Source: Caldifarciminota bacterium UBA6260
GTDB lineage: Bacteria; Hydrothermota; 32-111
Length of the DNA: 64,000 nucleotides
Assembly: GCA_002441125.1 (NCBI GenBank)
Contig: DJVI01000028.1
Location: forward strand, 40,286-104,285
Reading direction: 5' to 3'
The notes under the pieces were generated by a model. That model was given only the letters and a program-made list of their open reading frames with translations, was not told the origin of the DNA and ran no database searches. Below, one piece after another: positions 43,823-52,689 of this stretch. Each line of letters starts with the position of its first letter. The stretch's first letter is position 1. A program made the translations under genes and the position numbers.

Positions 43823-45226
43823 TTACCTCCTGAGAGTCCCTTTCCTCTTTGAGGAAGGGAGAATATTTAAATTTTCTCTGTATTTAGCAACCGTTCTTCT
43901 TGCAATTTTAATAGAATATTTTTCTTCAAGTATTTTAACAAGATCTAAATCTGAGTAAGGATTGTTTGGGTCCTCTTTTTCAATCTCCTCTTTGATTATA
44001 TTCATAATATTCTTGTTTGAAACCTCAAAACCTGAATTGTTTTTAACTCCTTTTGAAAAGAAAAATTTTAAAGGAAAAATACCTGAAGGAGTATCCATAT
44101 ATTTATTCTCTATAGCTCTTGAAACTGTTGCTTCATGCATTCCTATATGACCTGCTATATCGCTTAAAGTTAAAGGTTTCAACGAAGAGATACCGTTAAA
44201 GAAAAAATCTTTTTGAACAGCGATAATTCTTTCAGATATCTTTAAAAGTGTATTGTTCCTTCTATATATCCCTTCTAAAAGGAATAACGCCGCATTGAAT
44301 TTATTTTTTAAAAATCTTTTTTCTTCCTGTGAAAGGTTTTCTTTGTTTTTGTACATATCAAAATAACTTTTGCTAAGATGAACTTCCGGAAATGATTGAA
44401 GGTTCAAAGATACATAAAGTTCTTCTCCCCTCTGCTCTACAATAACATCTGGTATTATGTAATCAGTACTCTTCCCCCAAACCCCATTAGCAGGCTTTGG
44501 ATTTAGACTTTTTATTGACTCTAAAGCTTTTTCAAGTTTACTTCTTGTTATTTTGAGTTTATTTTCTATTATATACAATTTGTTTGTTAAAAACTCCTCA
44601 TAGAACTCTTTTATAATTCTGTATTCCAATGTTTCTTCTTTCTTTTGGTTTTCGAGTTGGGTAAGTAAAACTTCTTGAACACTCCTGCTTCCTATTCCAA
44701 CAGGTTCAAAAAACTTGTACTTTGAGTGAACATACTCAACCTTTTCAAGCGGAAGTTTTAGATTCTCAGCTAATTCAGACAAAGAGATTTCCAAAAGTCC
44801 ATCATCGGAAAGTGAAAAAGTTATCTCTTCTGCAATTTTTATCTCATCTGGATCATCGAAAAAAATATGTGATTGTGTCAGAAGATAATCTTGCAAATTT
44901 TCAGGCTCCTCAACATTCGAAATCGGATCGAACTCTTCATCCTCTCTGTTATACCTCTCAGATGGCAGAGAAGCTTTTTTCCACTCATCATGAAAAAAAT
45001 ACTCATAATCTATCTCATCCTTTAAAGGGAGCTCAGGTTCAACCTCCTCATAGGAGACATCTTCCTCCTCAAGTATATCATCAGTTAAAAACGGATTCTG
45101 TTCTATTTCATTTGTTATAACCTGTTGTAATTCAAGTAATGGCAGTTGCAATATCTTTACAAGAGTTAGAAGTTGAGGGGTTAATTTAATCTCCTGTCTT
45201 AAAGAGGTTTCAAGTTTTTGTTTCAT
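43823..45226 (-). CDS. rpoN: RNA polymerase sigma-54 factor RpoN
   Basis: 467 aa. Region I with the activator-binding helix LVKILQLPLLELQQ, an acidic region II (~50-105), the core-binding region, an HTH (~355-390; LSDIAGHIGMHEATVSRAI) and a C-terminal RpoN box with ARRTVAKYREN. It requires AAA+ activators; none is encoded in this window. It overlaps lptB by ATGA, as in many proteobacteria (lptA-lptB-rpoN). Three candidate sigma-54 promoters are nearby. Confidence 0.97.
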   Translation of the reverse strand: MKQKLETSLRQEIKLTPQLLTLVKILQLPLLELQQVITNEIEQNPFLTDDILEEEDVSYEEVEPELPLKDEIDYEYFFHDEWKKASLPSERYNREDEEFDPISNVEEPENLQDYLLTQSHIFFDDPDEIKIAEEITFSLSDDGLLEISLSELAENLKLPLEKVEYVHSKYKFFEPVGIGSRSVQEVLLTQLENQKKEETLEYRIIKEFYEEFLTNKLYIIENKLKITRSKLEKALESIKSLNPKPANGVWGKSTDYIIPDVIVEQRGEELYVSLNLQSFPEVHLSKSYFDMYKNKENLSQEEKRFLKNKFNAALFLLEGIYRRNNTLLKISERIIAVQKDFFFNGISSLKPLTLSDIAGHIGMHEATVSRAIENKYMDTPSGIFPLKFFFSKGVKNNSGFEVSNKNIMNIIKEEIEKEDPNNPYSDLDLVKILEEKYSIKIARRTVAKYRENLNILPSSKRKGTLRR

Positions 45227-45942
45227 AATCTGAATCTTTCTCCGAGATAGAGTTGTCTGGCTTTTTCATCATTTATCAACTGGTGGGCATCGCCAGATAG
45301 GAGTATCTTTCCTTCATATATTATATGAGCGATATCAACTATTTCAAGTGTTTCCCTGACATTATGATCCGTTATCAAAATCCCAATACCTTCCTTTGCA
45401 AGTTCTTTTACCATATTCTGTATCTCTTCTTTAACTTTTGGATCTATTCCGGTAAAAGGCTCATCAAGAAGCAAAAATTTTGGATTGGAAGTTAAAGCTC
45501 TCGCAATTTCAACTCTCCTTCTTTCACCTCCAGAAAGTTTGTAAGCTGGAAGATCTTTCAAGTGGGAAACCTTGAATTTTTCAAGAAGTTCAAAAGTCCT
45601 TTCTTTATTTTTCTTTTTATCTTTGTAAAGCATCTCAAGAATAGAGTAGACATTCTCATATACTGTCAGTTGCCTGAAAATTGAACTCTCCTGTGGCAAA
45701 TATCCTATCCCCAACCTTGCCCTTCTGTACATAGGCAGATTTGTTATATCCTTTTCATCAAGAAATATATTCCCTGAAGATACCTGAACAACTCCAACCA
45801 TCATGTAAAATGTTGTAGTTTTACCAGCACCGTTTGGACCCAAAAGCCCAATGATTTTCCCATTTTCAACTTCTATTGAAAGTCGATCAACAACTTTTCT
45901 TTTACCATAAAACTTCACAAGGTTTTCACTTCTCAGTTTCAT
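45223..45942 (-). CDS. lptB: LPS export ABC ATPase LptB
   Basis: 239 aa. Walker A GPNGAGKTT, LSGGERRRVEIARAL signature, Walker B FLLLDEPFTGID, switch His in ITDHNVRETL and the C-terminal LptB tail YLGERFRL. It powers the LptFG complex. LptFG are not in this window. It lies upstream of rpoN and overlaps the LptA-like gene by 17 bases. Confidence 0.96.
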   Translation of the reverse strand: MKLRSENLVKFYGKRKVVDRLSIEVENGKIIGLLGPNGAGKTTTFYMMVGVVQVSSGNIFLDEKDITNLPMYRRARLGIGYLPQESSIFRQLTVYENVYSILEMLYKDKKKNKERTFELLEKFKVSHLKDLPAYKLSGGERRRVEIARALTSNPKFLLLDEPFTGIDPKVKEEIQNMVKELAKEGIGILITDHNVRETLEIVDIAHIIYEGKILLSGDAHQLINDEKARQLYLGERFRL

Positions 45943-46837
45943 CTTTTTCCTTTTTCACAAGTTCACTCTCTTTAATTTTATAAAATTTAAGAATATCAAC
46001 TTTTGATGATTTAAAACTACCATCAAGTGAATCACAAACTATTATAACAATATTATCATCTTCATTTTTAAATACAATATTATTTTTCCCAACCATCCTT
46101 TTTAAACTGTCATTCTCAAAATAGAAAAAGAAAGTGTCTCCCTGAAAGGAAGAGTTCTTTGCAACTATATCTCCCCTTTTCAAAGTTTTAAAAAAGGGTT
46201 CTTTTCTATAATAATTCACTGAATCAGATTTTATCGTGAAACTATCGTTAAAAATTTCAACTCCATTTGAAAAAATATTAACAGAATCTTTATCATCTAT
46301 CACAATGTTACCAGATCTTATAGAATATGAAGAGTCATACTTTTGAAGGAAAGAGTTACCTTTAAAATAAATCCTTTCAACATTTTTCAAATATTCAACT
46401 CTATCTCCAAAAATTTTTAACTTCTCTTCAACATTATCAAAACAAGGTTTTCCGGTAAAAATAAAAAGAGAATCATCAAGAAAAATTTTTAAAGTTTCAC
46501 TCTCAATCGAAAATCTATTCTCTTTTTCAGTTCTTTGAAAATTAATATAGAATCTTTTTTCCTTTATAAAATAGACTCCATATTTTGCAAAGATTTTAAC
46601 AGAATCCTTTCTCTCCAAAATAAAACTTTTGGGGAAAAAGATCAAAGAATCCTTCTTCAAAATGAAAGACGAATCAGTTTTAAGGGAGTAATCGTCAGAT
46701 TTGAAATCAACATTTTTAAAGAAAAATATAGTATCCCCAATTATGGATGCTTTTTCAGAATAGAGTGTATAAGCATAGAAAATTTCTGGTAAAAAAAACA
46801 ATATGATAAAAGCCAAAGTTTTATTTATTTTCATCAT
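45926..46837 (-). CDS. LptA/OstA-like periplasmic LPS transport protein
   Basis: 303 aa. Signal peptide ~1-22. The mature part is a long series of short beta strands with the pattern Y(S)EKASIIGDTIFFF / KTDSSFILKKDSLIFF, as in the beta-jellyroll of LptA and the N-domain of LptD. It is longer than E. coli LptA, so it may form a longer bridge. Position between LptC-like and lptB supports the role. Ends in a Lys/Glu-rich tail. Confidence 0.8.
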   Translation of the reverse strand: MMKINKTLAFIILFFLPEIFYAYTLYSEKASIIGDTIFFFKNVDFKSDDYSLKTDSSFILKKDSLIFFPKSFILERKDSVKIFAKYGVYFIKEKRFYINFQRTEKENRFSIESETLKIFLDDSLFIFTGKPCFDNVEEKLKIFGDRVEYLKNVERIYFKGNSFLQKYDSSYSIRSGNIVIDDKDSVNIFSNGVEIFNDSFTIKSDSVNYYRKEPFFKTLKRGDIVAKNSSFQGDTFFFYFENDSLKRMVGKNNIVFKNEDDNIVIIVCDSLDGSFKSSKVDILKFYKIKESELVKKEKDETEK

Positions 46838-47333
46838 ATATCAAAACTGGCGAAAGGAATAGAGTTTTTTTAAAATTATCAAAACAGATAAAACCTTTTG
46901 TTAACATCCTATCATCCTTCTTTTCTATCATTATCGAATCGTCAGTTCTTAAGGTATCAGTGTTTATATCGTAAAGAAGATGGTTAGTGTAAAGAACCAT
47001 AGAGTCAGAAAAAATAACTCGAACATTCTTAAAATATTCTATCCTTTTTTCAAAAACATTTGAACTTTCCGCAACAATCTTAACTTTTTCTCCATCCTCC
47101 CTATCATACTCAACATTTTTAAGAATATACATATTCATAGAATCTATATAGTAACCTGTATCAGATTTTATTGAATAAATTTTTACATCTTTTTGAAAAT
47201 ATTCTGATTTGAAACCTGTAACAATATCTTCCTGATATTTTTCTATCTTTTCTGTATTCTCTCTTCCACAGAATAAAAGAAAGAAGAAAATACTAACCGT
47301 TACTATCCTGAAATATCTTACTGAAGAAATCAT
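46821..47333 (-). CDS. LptC-like LPS transport protein
   Basis: 170 aa. An N-terminal hydrophobic segment ends in LLFCG (Cys22), so it could be a lipoprotein in place of a TM-anchored LptC. The mature part repeats strands such as GYYIDSMNMYILKNVEYD and AESSNVFEKRIEYFKNVRV, as expected for LptC. It overlaps the acyltransferase by 41 bases and the LptA-like gene by 17. Confidence 0.75.
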   Translation of the reverse strand: MISSVRYFRIVTVSIFFFLLFCGRENTEKIEKYQEDIVTGFKSEYFQKDVKIYSIKSDTGYYIDSMNMYILKNVEYDREDGEKVKIVAESSNVFEKRIEYFKNVRVIFSDSMVLYTNHLLYDINTDTLRTDDSIMIEKKDDRMLTKGFICFDNFKKTLFLSPVLIYDENK

Positions 47334-48099
47334 ACTGGAATATATCCTTTTTTATTTCCTTTTCGAAAAATCTATATATCTTTTCATATGAAAAGCCGTA
47401 AGCATCATAGAAGTAAACTTTATGTTTTCCTTTTTCAAATCTTGTTACCATCAAAACTGGATGTAATTTGAACTTCTCAATCACTCTATACCAACCGTAA
47501 GGTAAATTCTGAACAATTCCTAAAAAGTTAACATTTTTTGTTGTTAGGTTGTTCAATTTTTGATCTATTAAAAAAGAAAGAATCCTTCCATTTTCTATAT
47601 GTCCTTTATAAACAGATAAAGGAGAACTCTTTTCTATGAGTTTAATTCCATATTTGACTCTGATAGCATCCAAATAATCATAAAACCATTCATCCCTTTT
47701 CTGATAAACGACAGAAATGTTGAAACCTTTTCTTTGCAAAATCTGACCAACAACCTCCCAACTCCCGTAATGGACCGAAATTATAGATACCTTTTCATTT
47801 TTCATAACCAAATTTTTGAGTAATTCAAGGTTTTGGAATTCGTATCTATCTTCAGAAGGGTGATGGTGAAGAAGATAAAGGTTTTCTACTAAAAATGTTG
47901 CATTATTAAGGTATATTTTTATGGAAAATCTTATATGACATTTTTTTAAATTTTCCTTCACCCTCTTTTTGCTTTTTATTCCAAAATTGTAAAAAAGTAT
48001 GGAGATCAATTTTGCCAAGATAACCAATACTTTTAACGGAAAATATTTTAGTAGAAAAAGTGAAATTTTAACAACTGGGTCATTTTTTGAATTTTTCAT
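47293..48099 (-). CDS. LpxL/HtrB-like lipid A acyltransferase
   Basis: 268 aa from the ATG at 48099; a TTG at 48111 is an alternative. The HX4E active-site motif is HYGSWE (~124), followed by LIDQKLN and FLGIVQNLPYGWYR. The family adds secondary acyl chains to lipid A or related lipids at the inner face of the inner membrane, with an N-terminal membrane-bound helix. Its position next to lptCAB supports a lipid A role. A second, different family member is at 55623. Confidence 0.85.
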   Translation of the reverse strand: MKNSKNDPVVKISLFLLKYFPLKVLVILAKLISILFYNFGIKSKKRVKENLKKCHIRFSIKIYLNNATFLVENLYLLHHHPSEDRYEFQNLELLKNLVMKNEKVSIISVHYGSWEVVGQILQRKGFNISVVYQKRDEWFYDYLDAIRVKYGIKLIEKSSPLSVYKGHIENGRILSFLIDQKLNNLTTKNVNFLGIVQNLPYGWYRVIEKFKLHPVLMVTRFEKGKHKVYFYDAYGFSYEKIYRFFEKEIKKDIFQYDFFSKIFQDSNG

Positions 48100-49189
48100 A
48101 CCAGTTTTCAAGAATACTCTTCTTAACTTTTATTGATTTGTATTGGCAAACTTCTACACAACAATAACAGGTTATGCACAACCTTTCCCTTATGTGTGGG
48201 TACCCATCAACAAGATTTATTGCACCAGCAGGGCAAGATTTATAACATCTGTAACATTTCTTGCATTTTTCAGTAATTATCTGAGGGAAATTGGATGTGA
48301 AATGTTTTACAAATTTTTGTTTTGCAAAATTTAAAGATAATGAGAAATTGTTTTTATCCGGCATCCTCATTTCAAGTTTATGGAATGATCCTAAAACCTC
48401 ATATCTGCCATCATAGAAACCATTCCTTTTAGCCATTTTCAAAAAAGGTATATCGGAAGTTTTTAAACCTAAAAGTGATGCTATAAAATCATCCAAAGCG
48501 AACCCATCCTCTGAAGCTAAAAGTAGTTCAGTTTTAGCATAATCTCCACCACCCGGCCCATTCCCTTGCATTCCAACTATTCCATCAACAATGTTTAATT
48601 CAGGTTTTACAGAGTTGTAAAGTTTTGATAAAAAATCTGAAAAACTTTCCGGATCAGGAAACCTCGTATGATAGTAAAGTTTACTTTCACCGGGAATGAG
48701 ACCATAAAGATTTTTAACAGATAAGGTTAACTTTGTAAGCATGTGTGTTTTCAACTTCGCTATGTTTACTATATGTGGTTCATCTTTAATAAAATCACTT
48801 ACCTTAATCCTGTCTTTTATAAAGTATTTTGTCCTGTTAAGATTAACAAGCTCTATACCATACTTTTCGGATAGTTCCGAGAAACCTGTCTGTTTAAAAA
48901 TCTGCTCCATATCTTTATGTATCGCAGATGACCCATCAGCTATAAATATTTTTTCTTTCTCAATTCCACCTGAAAGCAGAATTTTTATTACAGATTCAAC
49001 TACTATTGGATTCGTTGTTATTATGTTTAAAGTAGAATTAGGTTTTGTGAGAAGGTTAGGTTTTAAAATTATCTTTTTTCCATCTGAAAATTTTTTTATA
49101 AGATCTAAACTATCGAATACTTTTCTTAAAGATTCATCTATATTTTCAATGTTATAATCTGATATTTCAAAAGAGAATACTTTTTTCAT
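48080..49189 (-). CDS. DUF362 protein with C-terminal double [4Fe-4S] ferredoxin domain
   Basis: 369 aa. DUF362 domain ~1-295 (KKIILKPNLLT, NIAKLKTHMLTKLTLSVKNLYG, VDGIVGMQGNGPGGG), then two clusters CKKCYRCYKSCP and CITCYCCVEVCQ. The family function is unknown; it may be a redox enzyme or an iron-sulfur carrier. It overlaps the acyltransferase and the UDG-like gene. Confidence 0.9.
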   Translation of the reverse strand: MKKVFSFEISDYNIENIDESLRKVFDSLDLIKKFSDGKKIILKPNLLTKPNSTLNIITTNPIVVESVIKILLSGGIEKEKIFIADGSSAIHKDMEQIFKQTGFSELSEKYGIELVNLNRTKYFIKDRIKVSDFIKDEPHIVNIAKLKTHMLTKLTLSVKNLYGLIPGESKLYYHTRFPDPESFSDFLSKLYNSVKPELNIVDGIVGMQGNGPGGGDYAKTELLLASEDGFALDDFIASLLGLKTSDIPFLKMAKRNGFYDGRYEVLGSFHKLEMRMPDKNNFSLSLNFAKQKFVKHFTSNFPQIITEKCKKCYRCYKSCPAGAINLVDGYPHIRERLCITCYCCVEVCQYKSIKVKKSILENWYEKFKK

Positions 49190-49656
49190 TTTATAAAATA
49201 TATTTTCACCTTTCTATCAAAAACATTGCATTCAACAGGTTGTGTTTTAGAGTTAACTATCTTTTCATAATCTTCCACAAGTTCTTTCAAAACCCTTTCA
49301 TCGTAAACGATAAGGTATTTTGGTTTTACTATCTCAAACTCCTCTTCAAGATACCTTCTACACCTTTTCTTGGCTTCCTCCGTCAAATCACCATGTATTA
49401 TAAGTGAACATCTGTAAAGATAGGTTATGTAAGCACCATATTTCACCTCAGTTTCATAAAGAGTCAAAAGTGAAGATGCTTTTGCAATCAATTTCGAATC
49501 TATTGAAAAATTGTGACTTTCAGGTTCATACCCTATTATCATTATTTCCTGTAAAATATTACCTGAGAATACAGGCTCTCCATAACTTCTCATAGGGCAG
49601 CCTTCGCAATCTTCCATCTTTTTAAGGAATTTTTTAAATTTTAACTCTCTGTCCAC
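49186..49656 (-). CDS. Uracil-DNA-glycosylase-superfamily Fe-S protein, degenerate active site
   Basis: 156 aa from a GTG at 49656 preceded by GGGGG four bases upstream; a longer frame to 49683 overlaps queH more deeply. Four Cys in the spacing of family 4 glycosylases (C17, C20, C83, C99) could bind a [4Fe-4S] cluster: CEGCPMR, YLYRCSL, KKRCRRYL. The catalytic GEAPG block is replaced by GYEPESHNF, so it is probably not a normal glycosylase. No close named family. Confidence 0.6.
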   Translation of the reverse strand: MDRELKFKKFLKKMEDCEGCPMRSYGEPVFSGNILQEIMIIGYEPESHNFSIDSKLIAKASSLLTLYETEVKYGAYITYLYRCSLIIHGDLTEEAKKRCRRYLEEEFEIVKPKYLIVYDERVLKELVEDYEKIVNSKTQPVECNVFDRKVKIYFIK

Positions 49657-50188
49657 ATTTCCCCCTTGAAAATATACAACCACAATAATTCTGCCTGTAA
49701 AGGTTCAACTCCTTAGAAATCTTTACTGACTCTTTAAAACCATCATTTTTTCTGAGATTCTCTTTAATAAAAATTATACCAAACTCTTTAGCTACATTTT
49801 CTCCAATACTGTTAATAAGTTCAACATTCTTATGTGGACTTATCGTAAGAGTAGTGGAAAAATAATTGTAGTTATTCTCTTTGCAAAATTTAGCAACCTT
49901 TCTAAAATTCGTTAGGTGACAGACTTCACATCTTTTTCCCATCTCAGGTTCATTTTCAAGTCCAACAACATTTTCCAAAAAATTTTTACTCTCATATTTT
50001 AATTTCTTACTTTCAAAACCAAAATGTCTTGCTACCTTCAAAACCTCTTCATACCTTTTTTCAAACTCATCTTCAGTATCAATATTATCATTCACAAAAA
50101 GAGAGATAACATTATATTTTTTACTGAAAAATTTATAGGAGTAAGTTAAATCTGGACCACAACATGTATGCAAAATTAAATTTTCCAT
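49634..50188 (-). CDS. queH: Epoxyqueuosine reductase QueH
   Basis: 184 aa. Motifs: LILHTCCGPDLTYSYK (C9, C10), RCEVCHLTNFRKVAKF, TTLTISPHKN and YRQNYCGCIFSR, the Cys set that holds the iron-sulfur cluster and metal of QueH. It reduces epoxyqueuosine to queuosine in tRNA, the cobalamin-independent alternative to QueG. The ATG is six bases from the -10, with no ribosome site. First gene of the run to 33.8 kb. Confidence 0.95.
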   Translation of the reverse strand: MENLILHTCCGPDLTYSYKFFSKKYNVISLFVNDNIDTEDEFEKRYEEVLKVARHFGFESKKLKYESKNFLENVVGLENEPEMGKRCEVCHLTNFRKVAKFCKENNYNYFSTTLTISPHKNVELINSIGENVAKEFGIIFIKENLRKNDGFKESVKISKELNLYRQNYCGCIFSRGKCGQRVKI

Positions 50189-50194
50189 AAATTA

Positions 50195-50222
50195 ATTATA
50201 CAATATAAAAGTAAATATTCAA
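50195..50222 (-). promoter_or_regulatory. Promoter of queH and the run downstream
   Basis: TTGAAT, 16 bases, TATAAT on the minus strand. Six bases separate the -10 from the ATG at 50188, so the expected RNA start is the A of ATG. It faces away from the cupin promoter. Confidence 0.75.
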
Positions 50223-50234
50223 GGATTGTAAATA

Positions 50235-50262
50235 TTGACATAGAAAAAAAACAAAAGATAAT
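50235..50262 (+). promoter_or_regulatory. Promoter of the cupin gene
   Basis: TTGACA, 16 bases, GATAAT on the plus strand, followed by GGAGG four bases before the ATG at 50279. Its -35 lies 12 bases from the -35 of the divergent queH promoter. Confidence 0.75.
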
Positions 50263-50278
50263 TATTTTTGGAGGTATT

Positions 50279-50608
50279 ATGAATATTTTTGAAGATATTC
50301 CATTTCAGGAGGAAAATTTTGGCTACAGAAAACTTGTTGAAAACAACTATTGTTTGATATTGCAGATAGCGTTGAACCCAAAACAATCGGTTAAGGAACA
50401 TTTCGCAAACTCATATCTTACAATAATACCTATTTTAGGAGAGGTTGAGATAACTGTAAATGGAGTAAAGACAAGTTTGAAGGAAGGTTCTATATTTTTG
50501 GTGAATCTCAATGACAGAATGTTTATTGAAAATACTTCTGAAAGAAAGAGCTCCTTACTTGTTTTTAAATCACCACATCCGGATACTTTTAAAAAAGACC
50601 TTCAGTGA
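50279..50608 (+). CDS. Small cupin-domain protein
   Basis: 109 aa single-domain cupin. The motifs are degenerate: NPKQSVKEHFANSYLTIIPILGEVEITVNG and LKEGSIFLVNLNDRMFIENTS show the fold, with His at 41 possible for metal but the full HxH set absent. Function unknown. The last 20 bases overlap the convergent glycosyltransferase gene. Confidence 0.75.
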   Translation: MNIFEDIPFQEENFGYRKLVENNYCLILQIALNPKQSVKEHFANSYLTIIPILGEVEITVNGVKTSLKEGSIFLVNLNDRMFIENTSERKSSLLVFKSPHPDTFKKDLQ

Positions 50609-51728
50609 AATAACTGTTTTTATAAGGTTGTTTAAATATTTCAATTACTTTTTCATCATAGGTGTAATCTCTTTCAATTAATTTTTTCAATTTCTCTTCA
50701 AGATTGTAAATTTCAGATTTGTTAAGAGTTTCTCCTATATTGTATTTTTTTACGAATTTGAATACCTCACTTTCAGGGCCAACATACAATATCTTTTTTT
50801 TGAATTTTATTCCATCAAGAAGTTTAGATGAAAAAATAGAGTTACCATCTTTCAGGTCGAAAGGATGCATTATAAGAAAAATGTCAGATGAAAAAATGTA
50901 ATCAGTAGTTTTTTCATAATCCATTTCACCTAATATTTTTATATACTCTTTTCCTTCAAGATAATTTTTTATCTTCTCTTCAACTTTCCCTACGATAAAA
51001 ATATTTAAACCGAATTTGGAATAGATCTTTTCAAACTCTTCAAAAAAATCCTTGTTGAATCTGTATCTGTCAAGTTTTCCAGCATAAAGTAAAAACTTAC
51101 CTTTAAAATCTAAATCATCCCTTTTATCTTTTTCTTCAACTAAAGAATTTAAAATAAGATCAACCCTTCTTTTTTTATATCTATTTTTTATCAATGAAAC
51201 AAATTGTGGTATATTCGTTGTTATTCTATCAAATTTTTTGAAAATTATCCTGTCAAAAATATAATCGATAAATTTGATGAAAATTATTTTATATTCTCTT
51301 AAAGTCCCATTATAGTAAATATCTCTTACATCAAGAACAAATCTATCAAGATCAGATTTTTTTAGTTTCAAGGATAGGATCAAAGGCAATGAGAATGGAG
51401 GTGAAGTTATTATGATTCTTTCATAATCATCTTTGTTTTTAATAATGTATTTAAAGACTTCAAAAGACCATAAAAACATAGAATCTGGAAGAGGGTTAAA
51501 ATATCTTAAAAATGACTCTTTTCTATCAACCTTTTTACCTTTGATAAAGGGATCTTTTATAAAAAGGATCTTTTCTTTTTGAAAAGTTTTAAAAGATGAA
51601 GTTATAACAAGATAATCTATTTTTGAATTTTTATAATAATCTATAAGAGAAATAAATCTTCTACCACCACCATAGTTATAATAGGGATAAAGATAGTATG
51701 AAACTAATAAAACTTTTTTTCTATCCAT
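50589..51728 (-). CDS. Glycosyltransferase (GT4-like)
   Basis: 379 aa GT-B type. VLLVSYYLYPYYNYGGGRR at the N-terminus (glycine loop for the acceptor), FLLYAGKLDRYR in the donor domain and a late LIMHPFDLKDGNSIFSSKLLDG in place of a strict EX7E motif. Sugar donor unknown. Last gene of the 63.4-50.6 kb run; no terminator is obvious. Confidence 0.82.
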   Translation of the reverse strand: MDRKKVLLVSYYLYPYYNYGGGRRFISLIDYYKNSKIDYLVITSSFKTFQKEKILFIKDPFIKGKKVDRKESFLRYFNPLPDSMFLWSFEVFKYIIKNKDDYERIIITSPPFSLPLILSLKLKKSDLDRFVLDVRDIYYNGTLREYKIIFIKFIDYIFDRIIFKKFDRITTNIPQFVSLIKNRYKKRRVDLILNSLVEEKDKRDDLDFKGKFLLYAGKLDRYRFNKDFFEEFEKIYSKFGLNIFIVGKVEEKIKNYLEGKEYIKILGEMDYEKTTDYIFSSDIFLIMHPFDLKDGNSIFSSKLLDGIKFKKKILYVGPESEVFKFVKKYNIGETLNKSEIYNLEEKLKKLIERDYTYDEKVIEIFKQPYKNSYFTEGLF

Positions 51729-52689
51729 CTATCCTTTTCTTTAAAATTTCTCCCTTCCTGTAAAACTCTTTAACTTTTCTGTTATCACTTGACAACATAT
51801 ATACCTTGTTTAGTTTTCTAAGATAGAGTTTCGCTTTTTCAAAATCTTTCAGTTCGGTATATACCAAAGTTAGATTGTAATAAACGAAAGATAGATTCAC
51901 ATAAGTTTTTGGTTGATTTGTTTCAACCTCATCTCTCAGCTTTTCAAGTAAAGGTAGAGTTTCTTTAAATTTGTTCTGCTCAAGAAGTATCTTTATATGT
52001 GTAAAAAGAAACATCCTGTTTTCAGGATATATTTCTCTCAACTTCTCACAAACCTTTTCAGCTTCCTTATAATTTTTATCCATCTGATAAAGAATAGATA
52101 GAACATTGTATGCTGGATACTGAACAAAAATACCTGAGTCTGCAGCAAATTTTATCAACTTTATTTCATCATCATTACCTGAAACAAAAGGTAACTTATC
52201 TTTAAATTTATTAACGAAATAAGTGACAACACCCTTCCCAAGATAACTATCATACATTCTTTTATCTATATCTATTGACCTGTTAAAAAATTTTAATGCC
52301 GATAAACCGTTATTAATTACTTTTGTATAATTTCCTTTATCTACATAGTAATAAGTTTTGTAAAGAAAAACTCCACCAACAAAAAAGTTATCATAAGAAT
52401 CTTTCAGATCAGCGTATTTTAAAACTGAATCTGAACTTGAAAAAAGTAAATATGATAAAGAATCGGTTTCAAAATCACTCATATAAGTTGAAATGATAGT
52501 TGCTTTAAGAAAATGATAAAGAACTGGTGAATATTTGTTTTTTATACTCTCATTGTATTTTAAAGCTTTTTCATAATCCTGTTTATACAAAAGATTAACT
52601 ATAGTATCTACATCATCCTTATATAAAGGATAGGAGAAAAGAGATATAGAAAAAAATGATAGAAAAATTATCAGAATAAATTTTTTCAT
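51721..52689 (-). CDS. Exported TPR-like protein
   Basis: 322 aa. Signal peptide ~1-18, then helical repeats resembling TPRs (YKEAEKVCEKLREIYPENRMF, FEKAKLYLRKLNKVY). Periplasmic scaffold or assembly factor; no specific family. It overlaps the UbiA-type gene by ATGA and the next gene by 8 bases. Confidence 0.75.
   Translation of the reverse strand: MKKFILIIFLSFFSISLFSYPLYKDDVDTIVNLLYKQDYEKALKYNESIKNKYSPVLYHFLKATIISTYMSDFETDSLSYLLFSSSDSVLKYADLKDSYDNFFVGGVFLYKTYYYVDKGNYTKVINNGLSALKFFNRSIDIDKRMYDSYLGKGVVTYFVNKFKDKLPFVSGNDDEIKLIKFAADSGIFVQYPAYNVLSILYQMDKNYKEAEKVCEKLREIYPENRMFLFTHIKILLEQNKFKETLPLLEKLRDEVETNQPKTYVNLSFVYYNLTLVYTELKDFEKAKLYLRKLNKVYMLSSDNRKVKEFYRKGEILKKRIDG

Noticed and set aside
43840..43870. 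Hairpin with CCCTTTCCTC/GAGGAAGGG near the end of rpoN
   Set aside because: It lies inside the rpoN coding region and is not followed by a T-run, and translation continues past it.
50219..50401. A 60-aa minus-strand frame opposite the start of the cupin gene
   Set aside because: It overlaps both divergent promoters and the cupin start and has no motif.
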